Source: an uncultured Saprospiraceae bacterium (GTDB taxonomy: Bacteria > Bacteroidota > Bacteroidia > Chitinophagales > Saprospiraceae). From it: 57,543 bases of DNA. Location: NCBI GenBank assembly GCA_937928575.1, contig CALFWW010000098.1, positions 1 through 57,543 on the forward strand, read 5' to 3'. The notes under the pieces are model-generated. The model saw only the letters and a list, made by a program, of their open reading frames with translations, searched no databases and was not told the DNA's origin. This document shows positions 33,115 to 42,688 of the stretch, one piece after another. The position numbers and the translations under genes are program-made. Position 1 is the stretch's first letter. Every line of letters starts with the position of its first letter.

Positions 33115-36012
33115 TCAGTCGCTTCCGTTTTTTCCAATAACAAAAAATTGCCTGCCCCGATAAAGAAAAAACAAAAGCAATGTCCACAACCCACCTTGCC
33201 AGATAGAGAAATAGCTTCTTGTTTCCACCGGTGACATATCTCCGTAAGGAACAAAAGCTGCCCAATATTTTGGGTGCGCCTGAAAAGCATCATTGTCTAA
33301 AAGATATTCTCGCTTAGCATCGCAAAGTGCCTCATCCTTGCTTTTATTTTCTAATGAAAGATGTTTGTAAAATTTATCCATCAACTTAGAGGATAGCTGA
33401 TCATCAATATTCCAAAGCGTAGTCACGATACTCTTTGCTCCCGTCTCAATAAAACCTCTGGAAATACTAATAATTCCTTCACCTTTATACACTTTTCCAA
33501 CACCAGTTTCACATGCGCTAAGTACGACCATGTCTGCGTTGAGATTGAGGGTGCTAAGTTCATTAATGGTCAATTTAAATTCAGGATCTGACAAAATAAT
33601 GGTGTCAATGCCATTGGTGAAAGCGATAAAAGAGAAGTCCGGATTTTTATCATCTACTTTTGCATGGGTCGCTAAATGAATGAATCGATAATTGCGAGCG
33701 AGGTTGAGAAAAGTTTGTTTATTCGCCAGGGTGTCAACTAATGACTTGCAATAAAACCATTCTTTGATATACTCAATTTCATCTTTGTTGTAATCCAAAT
33801 CGTTTAAATCGCCTCTCACTGATGCCACAGAGCGTCCAGCAGAAGCAGTATTTGTAAAAGATGGACCAAAGGCCAGGACTTCTGAAACGGGTGTTTGAAT
33901 ATGCGTCTTTCCCTCCAGATTTTCCAACATGGAACTTGAGAAACAATAACTAATGGTATGGTCTTGGATCAAGTAAGGAAATTCACCAAACTCTTTCGGG
34001 TTATTAACCGGACCTGTCAATAAAACTTCAAATGGTAAATAATATAATGGACCATCTGGAATAATGATTAATTTTTTTGTAAGACCGTATTTCTCTTTTA
34101 TCGGTTTCAGTAAAACATCATACAGTCGGTGTGCATCAGGAATGAATGACTCATTTGCTCCACCAAAGATTTTTTCTTTTAAATTTCCTGCGGCAATGAG
34201 GTCTTCATTTGTGAGATTTAATTTTTCGAAGTGGACGGTGTCTTTTTTTATGATTAAGACAAACGAATTTTCTTGACCGATAAAGTATTCCACAATCGTT
34301 TCGTTTGCGTTTAAAAGATTCGATTGGATGGTTTCAACACGAATGTTCGTATTATTCTTATTTTGTTGAGGAAGATAGGTGCCAATCTCATATTTCAAGC
34401 ATTCTATTTCTCGCTCAAGTTCAAAAATCTCATTTCCTATAGTTGCTAAGGCTATCGTGTCAATTTTAGCTGAAGTCTCCATCTCATATTTCTCATTCTC
34501 CTTTTGAGTCAATTTAAGTTTTGCAACATGATATGCATTGGAAAGAACTTGAGGTATTTTTGCAAGGTTAGTTTCATTTTTGTGTTTAAATGTTTTGAGT
34601 AGGGAGGCAGATTTACTGGACTCTATTAAATTAAAAAATTCATCTGTTGTTCCTATCCCTAAATCGTATGCAAGAGATAATATTTCTTCATATAAACCAT
34701 AGTTCCGATTTACAATTCCGATTATATCTGTTTCATTTCGAGTGCTCTCAGAAATAGCCTTTGTCATCTGTTGAATCCCCAATTTACCTGTTTCGTAGGC
34801 TAAAATTTTTAAGGATGCATCTTGTTTTATATTTGATAATGCATTTAATGCAACTGTTTTTAAACTCAATGTTTTTATGAGATCATCATTGATGAATAAA
34901 TCTGAAGCTAATGGGTTAGCGTAGTACTCATCCAAATTAAAATTATGAATCAGCTGAATTAACGCTTGCTGAAATTGGTCGAGTGCGGCTTCATGATCAT
35001 TGTTTTTTAAATAATGATTTCCAATTGCCAAGTGCATTTTTGCAATTTCAGGATGTTTGGTTTTGTGAAAATCATTCATTTTTTGAAGCGCACTTTTGAA
35101 ATACTTGTTTGCTTTTTGATGTTGGTTTAACTTAGCATGTACTTCCCCTAAAGATAGTTCACTTATGGCAATATAATCTTCTCCGGTGGTTGGGTAGGTT
35201 AAGGATTTATTTAACAATATAAGTGCGCTATCTATATTGCTTAGATTTAATTGACAAGTCCCAAAATCTTTATAAATAATAGAAAGAAATCTACCAAAAG
35301 ACTCAGGAAATTCTTCCTCGTTTTCGAATTCATTCTGAATGGCAGGGATACATATTTCAAAATTAGAAATGGCTGTTTTGTAATGTTTGTTACGAGTTTG
35401 GAAAGTGGCCAAATTACATACCTTCTTATTTACCTCTGGATGATTCTTGTTTTGGTGGCGTTTTGTAAGAATCTCAATATCATAGTTGAGATATTTTAGT
35501 GCCTCACCGTAATTACCTTTCAATTCAGCTATTGTTGAAATAAATTGGTAGGCTTGCCTCAATCTGTTTGTATCTGATGTTGTCCTCAACTTCTTATTTG
35601 ATACAAAATTAATATTGTTTGTGAAGTATTTTGCTGCTCTAATTTGATCATCTATATCAAAAAAATATTTCCCAAGAGCATAGTTTATTTCTATTTTGAA
35701 TGAATCTTTTGCAACCGAAGAAGATACTGTATTGATGAGAAATTCAGCTTGACTATAGTTGTCATAAACATCTTCAAACTTACGAAAATAATGTGCACAA
35801 CCTCCTTTTACAAACAGGGCATTAACCAGAGTGATGGTATCTTTTCTATTAGCAGCAATTGTAACTACTGAATCTAAATACAGATTTGTTTTTGTCAGGT
35901 CGGGAGCAAAGTTTAGCCTAGCTAATTTAAATAAACTATCAGTTGTTATCTCTTGAGATAACAACTGATTTGCAAAAAGACAAAGAATTATTAAGTATTT
36001 TAATCTAATCAT
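33115..36012 (-). CDS. TPR-CHAT protein, membrane-anchored caspase-like protease homologue
   Basis: Start at ATG 36012 (MIRLKYLIILCLFANQLLSQ, a clean signal peptide), 965 aa. Residues about 25-430 contain tetratricopeptide units (e.g. AISELSLGEVHAKLNQHQKANKYFKSALQ; HLAIGNHYLKNNDHEAALDQFQQALIQL), then a long helical linker, then a CHAT domain (about 600-925): IIIPDGPLYYLPFEVLL, catalytic His in HLATHAKV, catalytic Cys in VVLSACETGVG, and SIVTTLWNIDD. The end has a hydrophobic stretch GGLWTLLLFFLYRGRQFF, probably a membrane anchor. CHAT proteins are caspase-clan peptidases used in regulated proteolysis and immunity-like systems. Target unknown. Confidence 0.92.
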   Translation of the reverse strand: MIRLKYLIILCLFANQLLSQEITTDSLFKLARLNFAPDLTKTNLYLDSVVTIAANRKDTITLVNALFVKGGCAHYFRKFEDVYDNYSQAEFLINTVSSSVAKDSFKIEINYALGKYFFDIDDQIRAAKYFTNNINFVSNKKLRTTSDTNRLRQAYQFISTIAELKGNYGEALKYLNYDIEILTKRHQNKNHPEVNKKVCNLATFQTRNKHYKTAISNFEICIPAIQNEFENEEEFPESFGRFLSIIYKDFGTCQLNLSNIDSALILLNKSLTYPTTGEDYIAISELSLGEVHAKLNQHQKANKYFKSALQKMNDFHKTKHPEIAKMHLAIGNHYLKNNDHEAALDQFQQALIQLIHNFNLDEYYANPLASDLFINDDLIKTLSLKTVALNALSNIKQDASLKILAYETGKLGIQQMTKAISESTRNETDIIGIVNRNYGLYEEILSLAYDLGIGTTDEFFNLIESSKSASLLKTFKHKNETNLAKIPQVLSNAYHVAKLKLTQKENEKYEMETSAKIDTIALATIGNEIFELEREIECLKYEIGTYLPQQNKNNTNIRVETIQSNLLNANETIVEYFIGQENSFVLIIKKDTVHFEKLNLTNEDLIAAGNLKEKIFGGANESFIPDAHRLYDVLLKPIKEKYGLTKKLIIIPDGPLYYLPFEVLLTGPVNNPKEFGEFPYLIQDHTISYCFSSSMLENLEGKTHIQTPVSEVLAFGPSFTNTASAGRSVASVRGDLNDLDYNKDEIEYIKEWFYCKSLVDTLANKQTFLNLARNYRFIHLATHAKVDDKNPDFSFIAFTNGIDTIILSDPEFKLTINELSTLNLNADMVVLSACETGVGKVYKGEGIISISRGFIETGAKSIVTTLWNIDDQLSSKLMDKFYKHLSLENKSKDEALCDAKREYLLDNDAFQAHPKYWAAFVPYGDMSPVETRSYFSIWQGGLWTLLLFFLYRGRQFFVIGKNGSD

Positions 36013-36057
36013 AGAATTCAAAGAATTAGACAAAATGTACAAATTTATCTATTGTAA

Positions 36058-36558
36058 CTAAGTACCTACCTTGAATTTAATTTCAAATCTTATTTTTTCA
36101 TTAGCTTGAATAATATCTTTGGCTCCACTAGGTCTACCTAATTGTAAGATCAGATAATTCAGTCCGTTCAACTCTGCTTCAAGTATAAAAATTAGCTTCC
36201 CATCATTTATTCTATAAATGTTGAATTCTTCAATTTTTTCCCTAATGTCATGAAGTATGTATGTTTTTTCATCACCTGGTGTAACGGGACTTGACCAATG
36301 TTTATTTATTTGACAAGTGTCCGGTGGCCATGGACCTCCTCCTCTTGGGTTTGGGTTTGGGATAAGTCCGGCCAAAAAGACTTCTGTGTCAGAAACTGTT
36401 GTTACCATTTGCGTTCTAGTGTAGGCAGGTTTGTTGATTATTTCACCCATGTGGTCAACTTGTGGATATAATAAATCCACCATTATGTAATCAGATGTGA
36501 AATTTCCTCTCCTTTTTTCGCCTTGAAAATTAGTTTGAATCATGTGATCAATTGGCAT
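36058..36558 (-). CDS. Hypothetical protein upstream of the CHAT gene, 166 aa
   Basis: No signal peptide or membrane segment. The sequence has beta-strand-like stretches (YIMVDLLYPQVDHMG, KLIFILEAELNGLNYLILQLG, EKIRFEIKFKVGT) and a Pro/Gly/Trp-rich loop (NPRGGGPWPPDTCQINKHW). I do not recognise a family. Its stop is 45 nt before the CHAT start on the same strand, so they probably share a transcript, making it a candidate cytoplasmic partner, substrate or regulator. Confidence 0.7.
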   Translation of the reverse strand: MPIDHMIQTNFQGEKRRGNFTSDYIMVDLLYPQVDHMGEIINKPAYTRTQMVTTVSDTEVFLAGLIPNPNPRGGGPWPPDTCQINKHWSSPVTPGDEKTYILHDIREKIEEFNIYRINDGKLIFILEAELNGLNYLILQLGRPSGAKDIIQANEKIRFEIKFKVGT

Positions 36559-37008
36559 AAGCGTGTTTGTTTAGCGGTTATAAAATAAGTTAGTTGTACA
36601 CGAATTTAGAGGGCCACCGCAAAAAGGTTAGCACATAGTTATTTAATGCAGGGTGATTTAAAAAGGAGAATTGAAAGAGTATTTTTGTTTGGAGCTAGAA
36701 AGATAATAAAAAGTATCAAACTAACAACATTATCACGACATTTAATTATCTCTAATGCGCATAAACATCATACGATAGCAGTTCTCTAAACATAGGTAAC
36801 TAAAAGAGGTATTTTGTTACCATGAAAAAAGAGAAAGTTTGAAAAAATAAGATAGGAGTAAAATATATACGTAATAGTATTGTTTTTTTGAAAAGTCTTC
36901 CTATCAAATCTGATGCCTCCATAGGGATTTCTTCCATTAGCTAGCTTTATGTAGACCTTTCTGAAAGCAATCGATTTCCAAAAGTTTTATACTGCAAAAG
37001 TACACAAG
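36559..37008. other. Intergenic region, 450 bp, nothing identified
   Basis: AT-rich with no ORF over 20 codons and no strong hairpin. It should contain the promoter of the 166-aa gene/CHAT unit, but no good TAnnTTTG is found. Confidence 0.5.
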
Positions 37009-38022
37009 TCAAAATTTCCCTAAATAATCCTCCATTAAACTTTTCGAAATTTTATAGGCATCCGTGATTTGTAACTGGAATATTTGATCTAGCGTTAGAT
37101 CTTTTTCATTTAAGTCAATACCATTTTTGGTTTTGTATAAGGTATCCAAACTTTTAGCGTATTGCAGTCCTCGCAAATATTTGAAATACAAATAATTTCC
37201 CCGTTCATTAATTAATGCCTGATAAGGAGCAGCTTCGATTTGCTTCAAGTCAACATCCTGGATTCCATTGATTTTAACAATATAATTTCGTTTTTTGTTC
37301 AACATTTGGGTGGTATCCTCACTTAGACTAAAAAGGACATCATCGTTGGGCTTGATTTTGTAGTGAATTTTATCACTTCCATTATTATTGACCTGTAGAA
37401 GAGCGTAAGAGACTTCACTCGAATCGTTATCTAATGCAACAAAGATTTTATTTCTATGCGTACACAATTTTCGATCGTAGTGTCCGGTAAATATATATTT
37501 GGTTGGAATATCAAATAATCGAATGCGTCGTTTTAGTTGAGCATGCGCCAAAACGATATCATACTCATTTTGACTAGCCTTAATCATGGCATCAAGCTTT
37601 CTTTTGGATTTAGAAGTATAATAGGAAACTCCTAATATTTTTAGTCCATTTATGGTTGTAGATGTGTTGTTAATATTTTGAGTGTATTTCAAGGTTTTTG
37701 AAAATTCGTTGACTTGTTTGTAGTACACTGGTTCATCATGATTGCCTGCGATAAATATAGAAGGGATTTGCTTTGCTTCCAATAAAGTTAGTAGTAGGTT
37801 GAATGCGTGGTGAAATCCATGTCCACAAGAACCATCACCTGTTACATCTCCGGCAAATAAGACTAGATCTGCTTTTTCTGCTTCGATAATTTTGAGATAT
37901 CGATAAATTCTTTGATAACGAAGGATTGAAATACGGGAAGGGTCGAAAGAAAGCACTTCGCTTTCAGTAATCGATTTGAGGTGGGGTTCCCAATTTAAAT
38001 CGCTCAATACAAGAATATTCAT
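37009..38022 (-). CDS. Calcineurin-like metallophosphoesterase
   Basis: 337 aa, cytoplasmic. Motif order: LVLSDLNW (D8, with Asn10 where the family usually has His), LFAGDVTGDG (D59), IAGNHDE (93-97), VLAHAQ and FTGHYD. These are the five metal-binding blocks of calcineurin-like enzymes; the first is atypical. The C-terminal 120 residues are an extra domain (KNGIDLNEKDLTLDQIFQLQITDAYKI). The substrate (phosphomonoester, phosphodiester or nucleic acid) is not visible. The gene for a 33-aa basic protein lies 64 nt upstream. Confidence 0.85.
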   Translation of the reverse strand: MNILVLSDLNWEPHLKSITESEVLSFDPSRISILRYQRIYRYLKIIEAEKADLVLFAGDVTGDGSCGHGFHHAFNLLLTLLEAKQIPSIFIAGNHDEPVYYKQVNEFSKTLKYTQNINNTSTTINGLKILGVSYYTSKSKRKLDAMIKASQNEYDIVLAHAQLKRRIRLFDIPTKYIFTGHYDRKLCTHRNKIFVALDNDSSEVSYALLQVNNNGSDKIHYKIKPNDDVLFSLSEDTTQMLNKKRNYIVKINGIQDVDLKQIEAAPYQALINERGNYLYFKYLRGLQYAKSLDTLYKTKNGIDLNEKDLTLDQIFQLQITDAYKISKSLMEDYLGKF

Positions 38023-38086
38023 AAGGTTAAATATTTTCGTATTGAGCGGTTAGGTTGGGTAAGAATACTTTTTGAACGATTCGGCA

Positions 38087-38188
38087 CTAAGTTTTATTCT
38101 TCTTTGCTCTTTTTTCAGCTCTTTTTTCTTTCAGCGTTTTTGTCTTTTCTTTTTTCACATTTTTACGCGTATCTTTTCCTTTAGCCAT
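38087..38188 (-). CDS. Very small Lys-rich protein, 33 aa
   Basis: ATG at 38188 to TAG at 38087 encodes MAKGKDTRKNVKKEKTKTLK followed by EKRAEKRAKKNKT. Nearly half the residues are Lys or Arg. The MAKGKDxRKNVKKxxTKTxKEKR pattern is a recurring small conserved protein in diverse bacteria, which supports coding. Probably binds nucleic acid or ribosomes (inference from charge). Confidence 0.7.
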   Translation of the reverse strand: MAKGKDTRKNVKKEKTKTLKEKRAEKRAKKNKT

Positions 38189-38280
38189 GGACTTTATATT
38201 TTAAAAATTATAAATGTGTTTCAATCCAAATATACGTTTGAAGACTGAGGTTTGCAAATCACATCAAAAAAATTAAAAAA

Positions 38281-40710
38281 TTAGTCTAAGACTTTGGAAG
38301 TAGCCATGGCTGCAATCACTTCCATATTAAAATGGTCTTTGAGTTGAACATAAGCGACTCTTTTTTCTTGAACTGCGCCAAATTTTCTCTTGGTGATGTC
38401 TGCAGTAAAACCAAAGTAGATTTTCTTTGCTTTTAATTCCAAACCACGTCGCATCATTTGATACAATGATTGTTTGTAAATATTGTGTGATTCCATGTAG
38501 CCATAATCCAATCCAACCAACACAGGATTGTAATTTCCATATGCAAAATAACAACATGATACTGCAATCGGTTTTTTATCGTTATTTTTGTCGTAGATGT
38601 AGATGAATTCCCAATTTGGGTTTTGAGACATTTTATCCAGAAAATTTATCGGATAATCGAATAAATTGACCCCAAGATTATTTTCTTTTACATTTTGAAG
38701 CAAATCGTAAATATGTTGTTTGAGGTCAGCAGAAACTTCTTTCACATATTTCACAGAAAGCTCATCTTCAAATGCAAGGACTTCCGATCTTAATTTCCAT
38801 CGTTTCTTGGAGGAAAGTTGATCTAAATAAGCATCAAAATTTTCCCAGACCACATTCACGACATTTGTTGCCGGCAATTTCACTTTCATAAAACCTTCTT
38901 CCAAAAGGTAAGTGTGAAATATTTCATCTTCTGCCTTTAGGTCTCTAAACATAACACCATCAGCACTCAAGCTTTCAGATAAATTTTCGATCTCATTGAA
39001 AAATAATCTTAAAATTTGTTTCCAATCATCTCTTGATCTATCTAAAAATAAATGCTCGCCTTCTGTTAGGAATGAGCCCATCATCAATTTGGTGGAAGTC
39101 AGATAATACGGATCGTGCTTCCGTTGTTTTTCAATCTGGAAGGATATGTTTTCTTGTTCAAACATATCATCCTTATGTATACCGAATGTTAGGAAAGTAG
39201 CTAAAAGCGGTTTTTTACTTTTTTGATCTCGGATAATAATGTAGTGGAAAGAAAAATTATTTTCCTTTTTAGGATTACCTGAAAATATGGCTTGTTGTGT
39301 TTTTAAACCATCGGCATCAAAAGAACCTCTGTCGCCCAATAATTCATCCCACTCTTTCGAATCGATATCTTGAATGTCTGTATGGTATTCCAGCAGATAA
39401 TCACCAACTACTTTTTTCGTTTGAGAAAGATCAGATTTTGGAGATGTCTTCTCGATTAATTTAAATGCTTTTCTGATTTCTTTATCGGTTCGGTTTTCTT
39501 TAGCTAATACCTCAGGATAATGATGGACTAATGTTTCTACAAAAGCCTTAATATCTGCTTTCGATTGATGTCTAGTAATAGTAAAACGAAGTCCTGTATT
39601 TTTTATAGGTACTGCTGGGAACACCCCAATAGAACTATAGAAACCACTTTCCATCACACGTTTCACCATTTCATATCCTGTCTTTGGTTGTCCCATGCCA
39701 ATAAAATATATCGGAGTAATAGGATCAGAAATTACTGGTAAGTCAGTAGCATCCAACAATTTGTTTGCATAATCAAGGTTTTCTTGTAATTCATTTTGCA
39801 GCGTATAAATTTCGTCAGATAAACAAATTTCTGTCATTGCAACAGCCGCTCCGATGGTAGCAGGTGGGAGTGGGTGGGAGTACGTCAATGGACCACCAAA
39901 AGCACGAACTTTGTCATAAATTTTTTGAGTTGGAAATATTAAGACACCACCGACGACACCAAATCCTTTTGCCAGCGTAGTGCTCAAAATTATTCGTTCA
40001 TTAATTCCTAAAACCTCGAAAGCATAACCGGTTCCATTTTTTCCATACCAAGCTATCCCATGTGCATCATCGATATAGACGTGCAGTTGCGGATATTTGT
40101 CCATCATCATTTTGATGTCATCGAAAGGAGCCACATCACCGTACATGGAATAAACGCCATCGATCAAGTACCATACCTTGTCGTACTTGTCACCTTCTTT
40201 TGCCAAAATTCGTTCGAGCATATCCATGTTGTTATGTCGGATCATGGTAATTTCTGTCCCTTTTTGTCGAGCCACTTGTGCACCAGTTTGGACACTCATA
40301 TGTACTTGTTGGTCGAGTACAATCAAGTCTTTGTAAGTTACCAAAGTAGGGATTGCAGAAATGTGCGAAATTGAGGTACTGGATTGAACGATAGCAGGAT
40401 GTCCGAACATTGCACCCAGTTGTTCTTCTAAAAGACCATTAATTTGACTGGTCATGTAGGCTCTAGAAATAGAAAATTGAGTACCATACTTTTTAGTAAA
40501 CTCGATAGATTTATCGAGTAATTTCGGATGAAATTCCATCCCAAGATACCCACAAGTTCCGAAGTTTCTAAGGTCTTGACCTTTCACTTGAAGGGCTTTA
40601 CCTGAGTAACCTTCATCATCAGTTTTCAAAAAAGTCAGTCCACGATTTTGGACATCGAAAGAAATATCACTTATTAGATCTAAGTGATTATTATGGTTTA
40701 TTTTAGCCAT
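38281..40710 (-). CDS. Alpha-oxoamine synthase fused to a GNAT-type acyltransferase module
   Basis: 809 aa. Residues about 1-405 are a PLP-dependent alpha-oxoamine synthase (KBL/BioF/serine palmitoyltransferase family): FGTCGYLGMEFHPKLL (50-65), H137 in DQQVHMSVQ, DDAHG (214-218) and the PLP lysine K248 in STTLAKGFG. Such enzymes condense an amino acid with an acyl thioester. Residues about 430-809 are an acetyltransferase-like region (...VSCCYFAYGNYNPVLVGLDYGYMESHNIYKQSLYQMMRRGLELKAKKIYFG) of the BioF2/FemAB-like GNAT type. A lipid product such as a sphingoid or capnine (sulfonolipid) base is plausible; biotin synthesis less so, as no bio genes are near. Confidence 0.85.
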   Translation of the reverse strand: MAKINHNNHLDLISDISFDVQNRGLTFLKTDDEGYSGKALQVKGQDLRNFGTCGYLGMEFHPKLLDKSIEFTKKYGTQFSISRAYMTSQINGLLEEQLGAMFGHPAIVQSSTSISHISAIPTLVTYKDLIVLDQQVHMSVQTGAQVARQKGTEITMIRHNNMDMLERILAKEGDKYDKVWYLIDGVYSMYGDVAPFDDIKMMMDKYPQLHVYIDDAHGIAWYGKNGTGYAFEVLGINERIILSTTLAKGFGVVGGVLIFPTQKIYDKVRAFGGPLTYSHPLPPATIGAAVAMTEICLSDEIYTLQNELQENLDYANKLLDATDLPVISDPITPIYFIGMGQPKTGYEMVKRVMESGFYSSIGVFPAVPIKNTGLRFTITRHQSKADIKAFVETLVHHYPEVLAKENRTDKEIRKAFKLIEKTSPKSDLSQTKKVVGDYLLEYHTDIQDIDSKEWDELLGDRGSFDADGLKTQQAIFSGNPKKENNFSFHYIIIRDQKSKKPLLATFLTFGIHKDDMFEQENISFQIEKQRKHDPYYLTSTKLMMGSFLTEGEHLFLDRSRDDWKQILRLFFNEIENLSESLSADGVMFRDLKAEDEIFHTYLLEEGFMKVKLPATNVVNVVWENFDAYLDQLSSKKRWKLRSEVLAFEDELSVKYVKEVSADLKQHIYDLLQNVKENNLGVNLFDYPINFLDKMSQNPNWEFIYIYDKNNDKKPIAVSCCYFAYGNYNPVLVGLDYGYMESHNIYKQSLYQMMRRGLELKAKKIYFGFTADITKRKFGAVQEKRVAYVQLKDHFNMEVIAAMATSKVLD

Positions 40711-41180
40711 AAGTCTAGTTTTAGGGCATTATTAAATTAAGGTATCGGCGCATGTTTTACGAAACAACGCATACCAATTTCAGTACTAAGTTTTACGCTA
40801 GTGCAAGATGACCTGACAACTATAAAATAAGTTGTTTATGAAATTAAAGAATATAAAATGGGGTAATTTTATATTGTAAGGATGAAGAGTAAATGCTGTC
40901 TACTTGAATGTTTTCTCTTTAACTCATTTATCGATTTTTGGTTCAAGGAATAAATATAGTAAAAATGAGGTAGCGACTTCATTTTTCAATTAAATTTTTC
41001 AATAATATTTTTCATCTAATGACAATCTGTTTTTATCCATCTAAGTTGGGTAGCGTACATTTTGAATACCGCCATTTTAGGATTCAATTTGTATAATTAG
41101 GCTTTCCTCTATTTAATCTGTTGTAAGTTAATAAGCCTGAGAAAACGGGGTAAATACTGAAATGGTTAGAATAAGAAAAG
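40711..41180. other. Intergenic region, 470 bp
   Basis: AT-rich; only a weak partial palindrome GGTAT...ATACC at 40741-40775 is seen upstream of the oxoamine synthase gene. No ORF or RNA gene recognised. Confidence 0.45.
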
Positions 41181-41212
41181 AAAAAAAGACCTGCCAAATC
41201 AATGACAGGTCT
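41181..41212 (-). terminator. Rho-independent terminator of the NfeD/flotillin operon
   Basis: On the minus strand AGACCTGTC, loop ATTGATTT, GGCAGGTCT (arms 41204-41212 and 41187-41195) is followed by TTTTTT. It lies 26 nt after the flotillin stop. Confidence 0.85.
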
Positions 41213-41238
41213 GTAAACCTTTTCTCAAAAATAATTAA

Positions 41239-42669
41239 TTACACGTCTTTGTTGGTCGAGGTGGTTTCGATAGTTGGAGGGTGCCCGTTTTCATTGTCAT
41301 CTTCTTTTGATTTTTGTACCAATGCTTCTGGAAGACTCATTCCACTTTGCTCGAGGAAATCATTCAATTGTGGGACCATACCGTATAGTCCTTTGACAAA
41401 ATTACTGACGCCTTGACCATTTCCACTATCGTAGACCACCACTTTGTCAATTTCCATATCTCTGATCGCTGAAGTTTGGATCTGGGCCAACTCTGTCAAC
41501 TTATCGATCATCAAATATCCGATTGCACTTTGTGGATCACCACCAGCTGCAGCGACTAGTTTTGCAAATCCTTCTGCTTGCTTGGTCAACAATTCCTCTT
41601 GACCTTTTGCCTGCGCCATATACTTTGCTAACAATGCATCTGCTTCCCCTTTTGCCGTCTCTCTTTGACGCTCTGCTTCTGCTTGTGCAGCGATGACTGC
41701 TTTTTGCTTTTCGATATCTGCATCAACGACTTCATCTGCTTGTTTCTTTGCCAGCTCCATTTTTGCACGTGCGTCCTCCGCTTCACGTTCTGCAACATAA
41801 GACTCTTCCAATGCTTTTGCTGCTGCGACTTTCTTAGCTGCGGTTGCCTTACGTTCTGCTTCTGCGACTTCGATATCTCTTAATGCATCAGAGTTTGCTA
41901 TTTTAATACTTGCCTCGTTTTTACCGGATGCAGCTAAGGCGAGTGCGGTTGCCTCTCCAACTTCTGCGCGAGAATTTGCGTCTGCAACTTGTGTTCTCTG
42001 ATCCTGCTGTGCTTCTGCTTGTCCAATCGCACCCGTTCTTTCCTCATTTGCAACCTTGATTTTTGCATCGTTGATTGCCTTTGCAGCAGCTTCCTTACCC
42101 AATGCTTGGATGTATCCAGATTCATCTTGGATATCTGTAACGTTTACGTTGATTAGTTCCAATCCAATTTTATTCAACTCATTTCCGACATTCGTGTATA
42201 CAGAGTCGACAAATTTATCACGGTCAGTATTCAATTCTTCAATATCCATATTCGCAATTACCAAACGCATTTGACCCATAATAATATCGTGCGCCAGAGA
42301 GCGGATAGATGGTTGATCTAAACCCAACAGTCTTTCTGCTGCGGACAACATTAAAGCAGGCTTGTTACTGACTCCCACTGTGAATTGCGCTGGCACGGAA
42401 ACACGGATATTTTGCTTAGATAAGGCATCCTGTAGATTCACATCAATACTAATCGGTGTTAAATCCAGGTAGCGATAATCTTGAATGACAGGCCAGACAA
42501 ATGCGGCACCACCAGCATAACATTTCGCAGATTGTTCTCCTGATGTTTTTCCATATACGACCAGGATTTTGTCAGAAGGACATCTTCGGTAACGGCTTAT
42601 GAAAAATAGTGCTATTAAAACTAACACAACTATTACGAAGCCACCGCCCATTAAAATTTCATTAATCAT
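41239..42669 (-). CDS. floT: Flotillin (SPFH/band 7 protein)
   Basis: 476 aa. One N-terminal membrane helix (GGGFVIVVLVLIALFFI, 8-24), an SPFH domain (about 30-190: DKILVVYGKTSGEQSAKCYAGGAAFVWPVIQDYRYLDLTP...), then a long Ala/Glu/Lys coiled-coil of the flotillin type with repeated AEAERQ/AKAL segments (about 200-370) and a C-terminal FAKLVAAAGGDPQSAIGYLMIDKLTELA. Flotillins scaffold ordered membrane microdomains. The NfeD-like gene lies 19 nt upstream, as in the Bacillus yuaF-yuaG pair. Confidence 0.95.
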   Translation of the reverse strand: MINEILMGGGFVIVVLVLIALFFISRYRRCPSDKILVVYGKTSGEQSAKCYAGGAAFVWPVIQDYRYLDLTPISIDVNLQDALSKQNIRVSVPAQFTVGVSNKPALMLSAAERLLGLDQPSIRSLAHDIIMGQMRLVIANMDIEELNTDRDKFVDSVYTNVGNELNKIGLELINVNVTDIQDESGYIQALGKEAAAKAINDAKIKVANEERTGAIGQAEAQQDQRTQVADANSRAEVGEATALALAASGKNEASIKIANSDALRDIEVAEAERKATAAKKVAAAKALEESYVAEREAEDARAKMELAKKQADEVVDADIEKQKAVIAAQAEAERQRETAKGEADALLAKYMAQAKGQEELLTKQAEGFAKLVAAAGGDPQSAIGYLMIDKLTELAQIQTSAIRDMEIDKVVVYDSGNGQGVSNFVKGLYGMVPQLNDFLEQSGMSLPEALVQKSKEDDNENGHPPTIETTSTNKDV

Positions 42670-42688
42670 AATTTATCAGATTTGTTTG

